A program made the translations under genes and the position numbers. Below are positions 11,940-24,209 of a stretch of DNA of 64,000 nucleotides, in pieces. Under the pieces are notes generated by a model, which was not told the DNA's origin, made no database searches, and saw only the letters and a program-made list of their open reading frames with translations. The DNA comes from Dromiciops gliroides (lineage: Eukaryota; Chordata; Mammalia; Microbiotheria; Microbiotheriidae), in assembly GCF_019393635.1 (NCBI RefSeq), contig NC_057861.1:77383327-77447326 (forward strand), given 5' to 3'. Position 1 is the stretch's first letter, and the number at the start of each line of letters is the position of its first letter.

Positions 11940-12463
11940 AAAAAAGAACTGTGGGGGGGCGGCTAGGTGGCGCAGTGGATAAAGCATCGGCCCTGGATTT
12001 AAGAGTACCTGAGTTCAAATCCGGCCTCAGACACTTGACACTTACTAGCTGTGTGACCCTGGGCAAGTCACTTAACCCCAATTGCCCCGCCAAAAAAAAA
12101 AAAGAAAGAACTGTGGAGTATAGATGCTGAATGAACCATACCATTTCTTTTGTTTTTGGTGCTGTTGTTTTTTCTATTTTGAGGTTTTTCATCATTGCTC
12201 TGATTCTTCTCTTATAACATGACTAATGCAGAAATAGGATTAATGTTATTATGTGTGTATATATACATATAGACATACATATATACACATATATATGTAT
12301 ATATGTGTGTGTGTATATATAAAAACCTATATCAGATTACCTGCTGTCTAGGGGAGGGGGGAGGGAGGGAGAAAAATCTGAAATTGGAAAGCCTGTATAA
12401 ACAAAAGTTGAGAACCATCTTTATATGTAACGGGGAAAAAATAAAATACTTTATTAATTAAAA
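11940..12463 (+). mobile_element. L1 3' end, 5' truncated, with nested SINE
   Basis: The 3' UTR of a marsupial L1 (ctgattcttctcttataacatgac ... tatatcagattacctgctg ... aataaaatactttatt). It is flanked by a 15-bp TSD AAAAATTCTTGTGTT (11,925-11,939 and 12,464-12,478). A SINE at 11,956-12,104 sits near its 5' end, and a TATG/TATA microsatellite is inside. Confidence 0.85.
11956..12104 (+). mobile_element. WSINE1-type SINE nested in L1
   Basis: TSD AAAGAACTGTGG on both sides lies within the L1 3' UTR, so it inserted after the L1. Confidence 0.9.
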
Positions 12464-12743
12464 AAAAATTCTTGTGTTTTCCTGGTAGTATTGCTATCTC
12501 TTTCCTATCGTGGTATCCTTTTCCTGCTGTTGTCAGTGAATGTAACAACCTCTACCTAATTTCTAAGTCACCACTTCTAAATTGTGGTGGGCTGAGAACC
12601 GAGACAAGTTGGTTAGAATTTAACATAAAACAGGAGTAAGTGCACTTTGATTAAGTGACTGAGGGGCTCTCTGTTGAGTAAATACCTTAATCAACTTCCT
12701 GCATAATAAACTGCACTCATTAAAACACTATACCTGTTTTATT

Positions 12744-13002
12744 TGGGGCAGCTAGGTGACACAGTGAAGAGTGCCTGACCTGGAATAAGGAAAATTCATC
12801 TTCTTGAGTTCAGATCTTGCTTCAGACACTTGCTAGTTGTGTGATCCAGGGCAAGTCACTTAACCCTATTTGCCTCCGTTTCCTTCCCTGTACAATGAGC
12901 CAGAGAAGGAAATGGCCAACCACTCCAGTATCTCTGCCAAGAAAACCCCAAATGGGGTCATAAGGTTTCAGAGAAGACTGAAAAACAACTGAACAACATC
13001 CA
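12744..13002 (+). mobile_element. SINE with BovB-like tail
   Basis: A WSINE/MIR-like head is followed by a different 3' part (gagaaggaaatggccaacc ... aaaccccaaatggggtca ... gactgaaaaacaactgaac). That part resembles the 3' ends mobilised by BovB/RTE LINEs. TSD CCTGTTTTATT (12,733 and 13,003). Confidence 0.8.
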
Positions 13003-13559
13003 CCTGTTTTATTACATTTTCTTGTTAATCCTTGAATTCATTACCATGATCTGTATCTCATTATATCTGCCCCTAGACTCTAAGTTCCCTGTGGGCTCCT
13101 GATTCTTCTCTATCTGTTAGGTCCAGTAAAGGAAAATCTAATCCCTATTTCACCCAGTAACCCTTCAAAAAGTTGAAGGGAATTTTAGGGAAACTACCAT
13201 GTCTCCTTTCCGGGTCTTCTCTTCACCCAACTAAATATTTCCCAGTTCTTTTAACAGATTCTTCTATGATATGACTTACATGACAATCGATTTTCTCACC
13301 ATCTTGGTTGCTCTCCTCTTGTTATATCTCAGTTTATTATCTTCTTAAAATGTGGTGTCTAGAAATTTAAACAATATCCCAGGGGCATTTTTGATCAAGG
13401 GCCATAACCTTCTTTGTTCTGGACACAATGCCTCTTTTTTTTTTTAAGGCATTCTAAAATAAAGTCAACTTTTTGGATAGCTATATTAGCTAGCTATTTT
13501 GGCTAGTATCCATGCCATGCTGACATACTGAGTTTGTTACATTATTAGAATATAAGCAG

Positions 13560-14092
13560 AATTTAGGCTTAGACAAACACCTCACTACATACCAAGGTGA
13601 GGTCCAAATGGATACATGACTTAGATATGAAAGATCATATTATAAAGAAATTAGTGGAGCAAAGAAGAAATTGTCTGTCAAACTATGGATAGGAAAAGAT
13701 TTTGTGACTGTGTAAGGAGTAGAGATCAGAGAATTTTGATTACATAAATTTTTCCCACAAACAAAATTAATGGTGCTAAATTAGAAGGAAAGCCATTAAC
13801 TGAAAAAAATCTTTGCAACAATTTTCTCTGAAAAATTTTCTCACATTGAAGATATATATGGAACTGATCCAATTCTGTAAGAATAAAGAGCCATTCTCCA
13901 GTTGATAAATGGTCGAAGGATATGAGTAGGCAGTTTTCAGAGGCAAAAATACAAGCTATCAACAATACTATGTAAAAATGTTTCAAATTACTAATAATTT
14001 TAAAATGCAAATTAAGGTCTGGGGTTCCATATCCATCAAATGAATGGTAAAGATAGCAAAAAAGGAAAATGACAATGATGGAGGGACTGATG

Positions 14093-14130
<38 letters not shown>

Positions 14131-14818
14131 TAATGCAATTTTAATGTAATTGTGAATTCATTGAAAACAGTTTGGAACTATGCCCCCAAAGTGACTAAAC
14201 TGCTATAATCTTTGACCAAGTGATATCACTTATTAGATGTTATATCCCCAAGAGATCAAAGAAAGAGGAAAAGGACCCATATGTACAAAAACTACTTATA
14301 GTAGCACTTTTTGTGATGGCAAAAACCTGGAAGCTAAGGTGTTGCTTGTCAATTAGGGAATGATATTCCATGTATATAATAGAATACTTCTATGTAGTAA
14401 GAAATGGTGACAGGGATGGTTTCAGAGAAACTTAGGACAATTTGTATGACCTGATGAAGAAAGGAAGTGAGCACAACTAAGAGCCCAACTGATAAAACAA
14501 GAACAATGTAAAGACAAACAATTTTGACTTGACTCTAATCAATGAAATGACCATCATAATTCTTGAGGAACAATAAAGAAACATTCTACCCATCTCTTGA
14601 TGAGAGATAATGGACTCAAGCTACAGAATGAGACACATTTTTGGACATGGCCAACATGGGAATTCATTTTGTTTTACTAGGCATTTTTGTTCCAAGAACT
14701 TTGTTATCCTCTCTCTCTTTTCAATGGGGATAGGGGAAAGGTAGGAAGGAAAGAAAATTAAGTGCTTGTTAATTTTTTAAAAGATAAAATAAAAATATTT
14801 TTTAAAAAGAATATATAT
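13560..14818 (+). mobile_element. L1 3' portion (ORF2 end and 3' UTR), degraded
   Basis: Contains the conserved late L1 sequence (gataaatggtcgaaggatatga, later gaatgatattccatgtatat and aagtgagcacaac). It is full of stops. An (AC)16 microsatellite interrupts it at 14,097-14,128. Confidence 0.8.
14097..14128 (+). repeat. (AC)16 microsatellite
   Basis: A perfect dinucleotide run inside L1-derived sequence. Confidence 0.95.
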
Positions 14819-15012
14819 GGGGGCAGCTCAGTGGCGCAGCAGATAAAACTCCGGCCCTGGATTCAGGAGGACCTGAGTTCAAATCCAGCCTCAGACACTT
14901 GACATTTACTAGCTGTGAGACCCTGGGCAAATCACTTAACCCCAATTGCCTCACCAAAAGAAAGAATGTGTATCACTTAACCCCAATTGCCTCACCAAAA
15001 GAAAGAATGTGT
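14819..15012 (+). mobile_element. WSINE1-type SINE with duplicated 3' end
   Basis: The last 41 bases of the element are present twice, exactly, in tandem (14,931-14,971 and 14,972-15,012), followed by a short TG run. Confidence 0.9.
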
Positions 15013-15119
15013 GTGTGTGTATGTGTATATATGTATAGACATATATAGCATAAAAAAACCCAAAAAATACAAACAGATGCAAAGTAACAAGTATAAGGTA
15101 GCTTAGAAAGGAAGGCACA

Positions 15120-15262
15120 GGGGCAGCTAGGTGGCGCAGTGGATAGAGCACCAGCCCTGGATTCAGGAGGATCTGATTTCAAACCCGACCTCAGACACTT
15201 AACACTTACTAGCTGTGTGACCCTGGGCAAGTCACTTAACCCCAATTGCCTCACTTTAAAAA
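15120..15262 (+). mobile_element. WSINE1-type SINE
   Basis: A full-length copy with the gatagagcaccagcc variant of the head and a short impure A tail. No clear duplication was seen. Confidence 0.88.
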
Positions 15263-15319
15263 ATCTTTCTGGCATTCAAAGCCTTTCTAAAAACAAAACA
15301 AACAAACAAAAAAGAAAAG

Positions 15320-16270
15320 AAAGGAAGACACTAGCAGTTGGAGATGAGGAAAGGCTTCAGGTTCTTAAAGGAAGAAAGGAATTCTGAGGCAAAGGTGAGA
15401 CAATGTATTCAAGGTATGAGGGCCAACCATCCCTCATGGAGATGGGAATGCCACTGAGTGAGGAAAAGAGAAAAGGCCATTTTTGGCTTGAGTATGGGAA
15501 GGAAAGTAATCTTTAATGAGTCTGGAAAAATAAACTGGACCTGGTTGTATAGGGTTTTTAAGGTTAAACAGAAGGGGGCAAGTTAGGTGGCACAGTAGAT
15601 AAAGCACCAGCCCTGGATTCAGGAGGACCTGAGTTCAAATCTGGCTTCAGACACTTTGACACTTACTAGCTGTGTGACCCTGGGCAAGTTACTTAACTCT
15701 CACTGCCCCGCAAAAAAAAAAAATACATAAAATAAGAGGGAAAGAACATTAAAAGCTACTGACAAGGTTAAATAGAGGCGTTTATGCTTAATCCTGGAGG
15801 CAATAAGACATTTGAATTGACTGAGCAGGGGACTGACATGGTCAGATCTACACTTAAAAATCACTTTGGCAGTTGTATGTAGAATAGACTTGAGGCAGGG
15901 AGACCAATTAGGCTGTTGCATTAATGTAGGTGACAGCTAAATTGGTAGCTATATGAATGGAGATAAGGGATTTGATACAAGAGATGTGAAGATAGGAACA
16001 GCAACATCTAGCAATGGATTGGTTATGTGGAGTAAAGAAGAGTGAGAAGTCCAGTATAATGTCCTGGTTATGGTCTTGGGAGACTTAGACGGTGGTGCCA
16101 TTGAAAGAATTAGAAAAGTCTGGAAGAGGGGAGGTTTGGGGAAGGAGAAGATAATGAAGATAACAAAATTTTGGACATACTGAGTTAAGTTTCTAGGATA
16201 TCCAGTGTGAAATGAACAGTAGGCAACTTGGTGATATGAGGTTGAAACTCAGAAAATAGTCAGGGGATAC
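15320..16270 (-). mobile_element. L2 LINE, antisense, split by SINE
   Basis: Minus-strand L2 ORF2/3' end (gactgacatggtcagatct, cagacttgaggcagggagacc). The SINE at 15,574 is nested in it. Confidence 0.75.
15574..15723 (+). mobile_element. WSINE1-type SINE nested in L2
   Basis: Full length with an A12 tail; the head carries an aagttagg variant. Confidence 0.88.
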
Positions 16271-16404
16271 AAGTCATCCACACAGATAAACATCTGCCAG
16301 GCACTGTTCTGAACGCTGGAGAAATAAAGAGGGGCAAAATGGTCTCCATCTACAAACAACTCACAATAGGGGAGACAACTTGTAAATAGCTGCATACATA
16401 CTAG

Positions 16405-17815
16405 ATCAATCAATCAATCAACATTTATCAAGCGTTTCCTATGTGCCAGGCACTATGCTAAACTGCAAACAAAAAAACCCCCCAAACATGTCCTGCCCTC
16501 AAGGAGCTTACAATCTAATGGTGGCAACAACAAGCAAATACAAACACATACACACAGAGCAAGCTATATCCGGGATAAACAGGAAATAATAGAGGGAAGG
16601 CACTGGAATTAAAAGGGGGTGGGGTGAGGGAAAGTTTCCTGTTAAAGAAGGTATTTTTGTTGGAACTTAAAAGAAGCCAGGAACATCAGTTGTCCAAATG
16701 GAGGAGAGAAAGCATGAGGGACAGCCAGAAAAAATGCCCAGAGTCAAGAGATGGGAGTATCTTATGCTTACCAGGAGGCCAGTGGCACTGATTCAAAGAA
16801 GTACTTAGAAGTAAGGGATTGGAAGACTAGAAAGGTAGGAGAGGGCTAGGTTACGAAGGGCTCTGAATGCCATAGTATTTTGTATTTGATTATGGAGACA
16901 GTAGTAAATCACTGGTGTTTACTGGGGGTGGAGGTGTCCATGACATTATCAGACTTCAGCTTTAGGAAATTTATTTTAATGGATGAATGGAGGATAGAGT
17001 AGAGCAGGGAGAGACTTGAGGCAGGCAGATGGCACCAGCAGGCTATTGTGATATTCCAAGTGTGAAGTCATGAGGGCATCGTCAGAGGAAAGAAGGGGGC
17101 ATACTCAAGAGATGTTGCAAAGGTGAAATAGAAAGGTCTTGGCAACAATGTGTATACAGAGGATGAGAGATAGTGAGGAATCCCATTAGGTTCCAAACCT
17201 GAGGAAACAGGAAGATGGTATTGCCTTCTATAGAAGGAAACAATAGGGACGGCAGGAAGGGGCAGGGTTTAAGGGGAAAGATAAGTAGTACTGTTTTGAA
17301 CATAATGAATTTAAGGTGTCTATTAGATGTCCAGTTTGAGCAGCCGGAAATGTGAGATTACTAATCAGCAGAGAGAATGGAGAAGGAAAGGCAGATTTGA
17401 GAAGCATCAACATAGATATAAAACTAGATGGGAAGTTCCTCAGAAGGAAGGAAGGGAAGGGAATAGGGTGGGGAAACTGGGAAAAACATCCAGTAGAGGG
17501 TAAGATTTGAGCTGTTTTGAAAGAAGCCAGGGAAGCTAAGAGGTAGAGATTATGAGAAGTAGCATTCCAAGCATGGGAGCAGCCAGTGCTAAAACATAAA
17601 ATTAGGAGATGGAATGCTGTGTCCTAAGAATAGCAAATAAGCCAGTACAGCTGGATGTTACAGCGTATGGAGGGAAGTAAAGTGTAAAAAGACTGGAGAG
17701 GTGGGAAGGGAGCAGTGTTGCCCATAGTCATATAACTGGTTAAACTGATGGAGCTGGGACCAGAATCCAGGTCTCTCCAATGAACCTAGTATTCCTTCCA
17801 CTATACTACCTTCAA
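16405..17815 (-). mobile_element. Long L2 LINE, antisense, with adjoining fragments
   Basis: Starts with the antisense tail (aacatttatcaagcgtttcc, tatgtgccaggcactatg). It continues through ccctcaaggagcttacaatc into ORF2-derived text up to about 17,400. A second overlapping fragment (17,460-17,715) and a MIR-type piece follow. All frames are broken. Confidence 0.75.
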
Positions 17816-17827
17816 TACTTTTAATTT

Positions 17828-17967
17828 TTTTTTTTTGGTGAGGCTATTGGGGTTAAGTGACTTGCCCAGGGTCACACAGCTAGTGTTAAGTGTCTGAGGC
17901 CGGATTTGAACTCAGGTTATCCTGACTCCAGGGCCGGTGCTTTATCCACTGTGCCATCTAGCTGCCC
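17828..17967 (-). mobile_element. WSINE1-type SINE
   Basis: TSD CAATACTTTTAA (17,813 and 17,968). Confidence 0.9.
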
Positions 17968-17989
17968 CAATACTTTTAAAAATTAACAA

Positions 17990-19840
17990 TTTCATTTGCG
18001 TATGTACAGGTTCTAGTTCCTCCAGACAGCTCCAATTCCCCTCCCCCTTCCCCCCTTTCCAAAGAAATGACAGGCAACAATGGCCAGCAGATTTGTTTAG
18101 TCTAAGTCTCCTCACTCTACACAGGGCACCCACACACAGCGGAGCTGCTTGGTGTAAGGACTTCTGTATTCATTTGCTCCTGGCATATACATGAAGCCCC
18201 AAACTCAGGATGCTCTAAGACAGCCCAGCCAGCCAATCAAGCCCACTTACCTGGGCAGCAGCCTGCCTTCCTATTTCCCCTTCCTTAGGCATTAATAAAC
18301 AGAGTCCTATAGAAGTCTTGGGAGCTCTCAGAAATCTAAATTGGAAGAATGAGTGCCACACCTACTTCAAGAATCCACTAAAGGCAATAGCCTACAAAAG
18401 TGGTGAAACCCAGGCCACAAGGGAGATTAACTTGGCCTCAGGAGTAGAGCAAGTGGGCCTAGGCTTATAGGCTTCCCCACTCTGACTCAGATGTAATACC
18501 AATGATCGTGGTATACTCCTATTTGTATTCAAGACCCTGTAACACTGAAAGGGGGCAATATATTCCAGACAAATCAGCCATGTTCTTTGGACCACAGATC
18601 CAAGTGCAACCTAGCCTGTTTCAGCAGCCAACCAAAGGCCATAGAAACCATTTGACCAAACCCAAGAACAAGGACACCAAGGCCAGTTGAATGTCAGTGC
18701 AGAACTGACTAGTCAGTGACAACAAGGGTGCCAGGCTTCTTCCCTCCACTGAGAACATCAGGCTAGGTTGTTACCCAGGGAATTGCAACAAACATTCCCT
18801 CCTAAAAATAGCCCATTTCTTCTTGGCAATGAACTGCCAAAGACAATGGCTTTCTATTTGCCTGGGAACATTAAGCAGAAAAAAGGCCTCTCTGTTCCTT
18901 GTTTGGTCTTCCTGGATAGAAGACTTGGGCCAGGAGGGATGAATGTTAGGAAGATAGACACTTCAGAACATCAGCAGCAGAGGATTAGCAGCACACAAGC
19001 CCAGTCTGATTACTGCTTTTCTCTTGTCACTGACCAAAAATAAACACCCTAGAGGTCCATCATCAGGACTATGGAAGGATGCCCTTGGTCTAGCACACAA
19101 ACTTTCTGCATTTCTGCAAGATAGAGCTATGAATCTAACTCAGGGCCCCCAAACAGTATCTGTTTTAATTCCAGGGCTTACAGCTGAAAGGACATCTTGT
19201 AACACTCAGCATGCCAATTCACCAACCCAACACCAGCAGAGCAACCTGTCAGGTCTAGATCACTGGCCATATGAAAAGCTTTGAAAGAAAACGAAGGAAC
19301 AGGTGGCTATGTTAGGACAGAGACTGCAGTGGGACTCCCTTACAACTTGATCACTAAATTCTGCGGCTGTAAGGAGTCAGTTTCAACCTGCCATGTCATG
19401 CCTGCTATGAACTGTGTGTTGTGCTGGAACTAACTGTACCCTTATGTGGAGTCAGCAGTAGCCTATGGGTCAAGCTAGGCCTCTAGAGGATATATGTCAC
19501 GGCCCACCCCTCTCCCTCCAACATTAAACTCTCTTCCCAAACTCCAAGTAAATGTTCATCTCAGTCCAATGCAACAGTTGCTTCCTTAAAGCTCTTCCTG
19601 CCCAGTATTCTGTAAAAATTCTGAATTTAACACCCAACAAAATGAGCATTTCCACATACACAGTATATGGAAGGGCAGGCTTGTCTATGAAACTGCAAAT
19701 ATCTATTAAGAGGTTACTCTTCAAGTACATAATAAATTTAATATGTAACTTTCAAAACCGTCATGCTTGTCTGTGATTCTTTCTCTGCTAACAATATTTC
19801 CCAGGAGATGAATCACAGTAAAGTGGAAGATCACTAGCTC
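17990..19840. other. Intronic DNA, no feature recognised
   Basis: This is one of the longer stretches free of recognisable repeats. Short open frames exist on both strands, but none resembles a known domain or the missing ZFTRAF1 exons. Confidence 0.55.
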
Positions 19841-19844
19841 TGGC

Positions 19845-19980
19845 AGAGGATCTAGGTTTAAATCTTGCCTCAGTTAATTTGTACCATAAGCTAGTCACTG
19901 ACCATCCCTAGGCCACAGATTCCTTATCTGTAATCAGGGAGTTGAGCTGGATGTTCTTTAAGGTCTCTTCCAGCTTTTAA
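19845..19980 (+). repeat. MIR-type SINE, old
   Basis: Sense-strand MIR pattern (gatctaggtttaaatcttgcc, cagattccttatctgtaat). Confidence 0.6.
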
Positions 19981-19989
19981 TCAAACCAT

Positions 19990-20645
19990 CGTCAAAAACC
20001 AAAATGTTCCGTGGAAAACAATTTGGAACTATACCCCACCCCCTCCAATCACTAAACTATGCCTAATCTTTGACTCAGTGATACCACCACTAGGCCAATC
20101 CCCTAAAGAGATCAAAGAAAAAAGAAACATCAGTTCTTTATGTAGTCCCAAAGAACCAGAAACAGGGTCTGCCCATTAAGCAGGGAATGGCTGAAGAAAT
20201 CATAGTATTTGAATGTAATGGATTTCTATTGTGCAGTAAGAAGTGATGAAAGGAACAGTTCAGACAAACCTGGAATAACATATAAACTGAAGCAGAGTAA
20301 AGTAAGCAGAACCAAAAGAGCATTTTCTTTAACACAAGACTAGAAACTGGCCAATGCAATGATCAAAAATAATTGTAGAAGGCTGGTGATGAAACATGAT
20401 ACCTACCCTCCTGACAGAAAGAGAGACGATAAACTCAAGGTGCAGAATCATACATACATACATACTTGGATCTAGTCAACAAAGGAATTTATATTGTTTG
20501 GCTATGCATATCTGACACAAGGATTTTATATTCCTTTCAGTGTTGGGGGGGAACAAAGTAACATTATCAAACCTTTTTTATGTTTTACCTCATATATGGA
20601 AATAATCATTTTGGTGTTTTAAGTTCTGAATTTTTTAAATGAATG
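19990..20645 (+). mobile_element. L1 3' end fragment
   Basis: Contains gtggaaaacaatttggaact, attaagcagggaatggctg and aaagtaagcagaacc in the usual L1 order. Confidence 0.75.
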
Positions 20646-20647
20646 GG

Positions 20648-20790
20648 GGGGCAGCTAGGTAGCACAGTGGATAAAGCATTGGCCTTGGATTCAGGAGGAC
20701 CTGAGGTCAAATCCAGCCTCAGACATTTGACACTTAACTAGCTGTGTGACCCTGGGCAAGTCACTTAACCCCCATTGCTGGGGAGGTGGG
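20648..20790 (+). mobile_element. WSINE1-type SINE at L1 end
   Basis: Full body; the tail is replaced by a G-rich stretch. Confidence 0.85.
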
Positions 20791-21194
20791 GGGGAGAGAA
20801 TAGGCCTTAATTTCCTAAGCAATCTCTTAGGAACATGAGCATTATTGAAAAAATAAGTGTGATTGATACATATCTTGCAATAGGTGACCCTTTGGGGAAG
20901 AGGGGGAGGGAGGAAGGAGAATCCTGAGGAATTGTTGAATTGGTAGACAAGGGGAAAAGGTAACAACTGAGTTTTGTTAAGCCAAAACCAGCCCTAAGTG
21001 CTTTAGGACTGGAATCCATTCGCTCCTTTCAACAGAGGCATTGTGTTACATATATACATATATTGTTTAAATAGATGTGTTATGTATATGTATACACAAA
21101 ATTTATTTGGACTTAAAAATAAAAATGCTAACAAAAACAAATTCCTGTTCTTTCATCAGAAATTCCCAAAACTTCTACCTTTCTTGTATTAGGG

Positions 21195-21534
21195 TTTTTA
21201 AATGTTGGGATATTTACAAAAGGAAATCTCAACAATACAATGATCCAAGACAATCCCACAGGACAAATGATGAAACATACTATCCACCTCCAAAGAATTG
21301 ATATTGATTGAACAGAGACTGAAGCATGCTATTTTTCACTTTCTTTTTTCTTTTATTCAAGTTTTCTTGTACAAGATTACTAATATGGTAATGTTTTACA
21401 TAATTGCACATGTATAACCCATATCTGATTGCTTACCACCTCAGAAAGGGGAGAGGGAATGGAAGGAAAGAGGGATAAATTTGGAACTCAAAACTATAAA
21501 TAAAAATGTTTATTATTAAAAAATAAAATAAAAT
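21195..21534 (+). mobile_element. L1 3' end, short copy
   Basis: Contains tcaacaatacaatgatccaa, tgaacagagactgaagcatg, tatctgattgcttaccacc and an AATAAA-rich tail. Confidence 0.8.
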
Positions 21535-21535
21535 G

Positions 21536-22445
21536 TACCTTCTCCCAAAGGCTTCTTTGTCCCATGTTTCTGAATCTAAAAATGGCAACTCAAATGATCT
21601 CCATGAGCCCAGCTCAGCCCCCAGCTCCACTGCCCAAAAGTGGAGCTGCTTGAATACAAAGCAAAGCAAAGGTTCCCAAAGAATCTGTAATATGCTATTT
21701 TTTAGTTATATGCAGCAAAATTAAACCTATGCAGGAAAACAAGGTGCAGTTGCCATAGGAACCAAAACTGAATTCCTTGAACATTATGATTAAAACTTTA
21801 AGTATAACATTAGCAAGAGAAAAACCAGCTGGCCAGCTGTGTGATGCCCTTCTGCACCCTTCACCCCCATACATAAAGGAACCTTCCTACAGAGTCAGAG
21901 GCTTTGATGAAAGAGGCTTTACAATGAGGTTGGGGGATTGTTTTAAGACTGCACTGCCCCCCCCCGGGGGGGGGGGATTAGGGAGGGAGGAGAGGTGGGT
22001 AAGATATAACCTTTTTTTTTTTTCAGGAAAATAAGGCAAATTTATTCAAGATATAACCTTTAATGTGTGCCTTGCAGTCTCCAGAAAGCTTCCAGAGAGA
22101 CCCACTGAGAACTCTTACTAAAGCACAGGTGATGGTTCTATAGTGACCCTTAGAGTTAGTGGCACCCAACTTGGTCAACTGGGCTGAAAGAGAATGACCT
22201 AGCATAGTGCTTTAGACACCATGGAGAAAGTGCCTCAATGCCCATCTGGAAAATTTGTCGAAATTCAAAATCTTAAAACATTGACCAACTTTGGAGTTTT
22301 CCTTAAAAGCCATCTGTGTACAGTAAACAGAACTAGCACGCTGGCTGACTCACAGAGCCAGCTCTTTTCAAAGCCCAAGCTAAATTCCAAAGAGCAAATT
22401 TTACCTGCAGAGGACAAACTCTCTGTACACATACTGCTCACACTT
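21536..22445. other. Intronic DNA with C9/G11 palindromic run
   Basis: No exon or clear repeat. A run of nine C followed directly by eleven G lies at 21,957-21,976. Confidence 0.55.
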
Positions 22446-22458
22446 CAGTACCCTGATG

Positions 22459-22608
22459 GTTTGGGGTTTTTTTGGTGAGGCAACTGGGGTTAAGTGACTT
22501 GCCCAGGGTCACACAACTAGTAAGTATTAAGTGTCTGAGGCTGGATTTGAACTCAGGTCCTCCTAAATCCAGGCCCAGTGCTCTATCCACTGCACCACCT
22601 AGCTGCCC
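22459..22608 (-). mobile_element. WSINE1-type SINE
   Basis: Perfect 13-bp TSD CAGTACCCTGATG (22,446-22,458 and 22,609-22,621). Confidence 0.92.
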
Positions 22609-22914
22609 CAGTACCCTGATGTTTTAGGAAGATTGCTAAATACAAAGAACTATCTTATTTCCCCCAGCACACAGGTCTGGCCCATTTAGATCCCTGTAAC
22701 TACCTGAGAAGGGGCTGAGCCCAAATATTCTATGCCCAAATCTGGCCAGAATGGAGTCCCAGATAGAATGAACTTTCTAAGTCTAGGGACTGTATCTCAT
22801 AGTATACTATGCATTCCAGGAAGTTATTATAACCTAGGCGGCATCTTCTACATGATGAGTACAGAGTAAACAGGTGCTGAATGAAGTAGGGTTATCAAAG
22901 GTATTAAGAGTGAT

Positions 22915-23010
22915 GGGGCAGCTAGGTGGCAGAGAGAGAGAGAGAGCACTGGATTCAGATTCAGATTCTGCTATTTAACTACCTGTGTGATCTTTACCTT
23001 AGAGAGGTAA
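22915..23010 (+). mobile_element. SINE head fragment with (GA)n expansion
   Basis: Starts as ggggcagctaggtggc, then an AG repeat replaces the next part and a diverged CORE follows. Confidence 0.6.
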
Positions 23011-23052
23011 AGAAGCCTCATCCACAAAATGAAAATTAAGACTAGCTAACCT

Positions 23053-23211
23053 TGGGGGCAACTAGGTGGAACAATGGATAAAGCACCGGCCCTGGATTCA
23101 GGAGGACCCGAGTTCAAATCCAGCCTCAAACACTTGACACTTATTAGCTGTGTGACCCTGGGCAAGTCACTTAACTTTCACTGCCTTGCAAAAAAAAGAA
23201 AAGAAAAAAAA
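23053..23211 (+). mobile_element. WSINE1-type SINE with 15-bp TSD
   Basis: TSD AAGACTAGCTAACCT (23,038-23,052 and 23,212-23,226). Confidence 0.92.
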
Positions 23212-23722
23212 AAGACTAGCTAACCTGTCCTCAAGAGGAGAGACTATCAAGTTTGCCACTAGTCACTAGCTATGGGTTGGATCAAGCAGATAGCATTCTA
23301 CTTTCCTTCGACTAGCGGGAAAGTTTACTGTTCAATTTGGGTATGAGAGGGAAATGAGAATGAGTTGACTATGGTCTACAACAATAACAATGCATGGTCA
23401 GTATACTACAGAAAGTGGTATTCATTTTCTGAAGGAAGTGTGGCTAGGTGTCTCCAGTTAGTATAATTTCTCTAAAGTAACTCAGGGTGGGGTCCTATAG
23501 AGGGTTACAATGAACACATCTTCAGATTTCCTTAAGTTTGGTAAAAACAAACTAATCTTCAACCTTTGTCTCCTATGATTAAACCAAAAAAGCTAGTCAA
23601 TTTGTACTGGGCTTATCTGGTATTTCTAAAAAGATACCATACTTAGCTCTAACCTTCCAGTTGTACAAATAGAAATATGGATCAACTAATAGGTGGACAG
23701 GAGTATTTTTAAAAACACCCAT

Positions 23723-23871
23723 GGGGGCAGCTAGATGGCGCAGTGGATAAAACACCAGCCCTGGATTCAGGAAGACCTGAGGTAAAATCCAGCCTCAGAC
23801 ACTTGACACTTACTAGCTGTGTGACCTTGGGAAAGTCACTTAACCCTCACTGCCCCCAAAAAACAAACAAA
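23723..23871 (+). mobile_element. WSINE1-type SINE
   Basis: Flanked by AAAAACACCCATG and a slightly diverged second copy. Sixty bases further on lies an oppositely oriented copy, giving an inverted pair. Confidence 0.88.
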
Positions 23872-23931
23872 AAAACATCCACATGTAAACTGTCAAAGCA
23901 GAACACCCTCACTGGGTATACCACTATTTCT

Positions 23932-24083
23932 ATTTTTATTTATTTCTGTGGGGCAATGGGGGTTAAGTTTCTTGCCCAGGGTCACACAGCTAGTAAGTAT
24001 CAAGTGTCTGAGGCTGGATTTGAACTCAGGTCCTTCTGAATCCAGGGCCGGTGCTTTATCCACTGTGCCATCTAGCTGCCCCT
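23932..24083 (-). mobile_element. WSINE1-type SINE, inverted partner
   Basis: TSD TACCACTATTTCT (near 23,919 and 24,085). Forms an inverted repeat with the SINE at 23,723. Confidence 0.9.
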
Positions 24084-24209
24084 CTACCACTATTTCTGAC
24101 AGTGATTTAATAGAACCAAATGTGATTAAAGAAGATGCTTTGGGCCAAGTCCCAGCTTTGAAGTTTTTAATTTCTTTATGTGAATTTTACATGAATGAAT
24201 TTTACATGA

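Noticed and set aside
13726..14124. A 132-codon minus-strand frame
   Set aside because: It is antisense to degraded L1 sequence and starts in an (AC) microsatellite.
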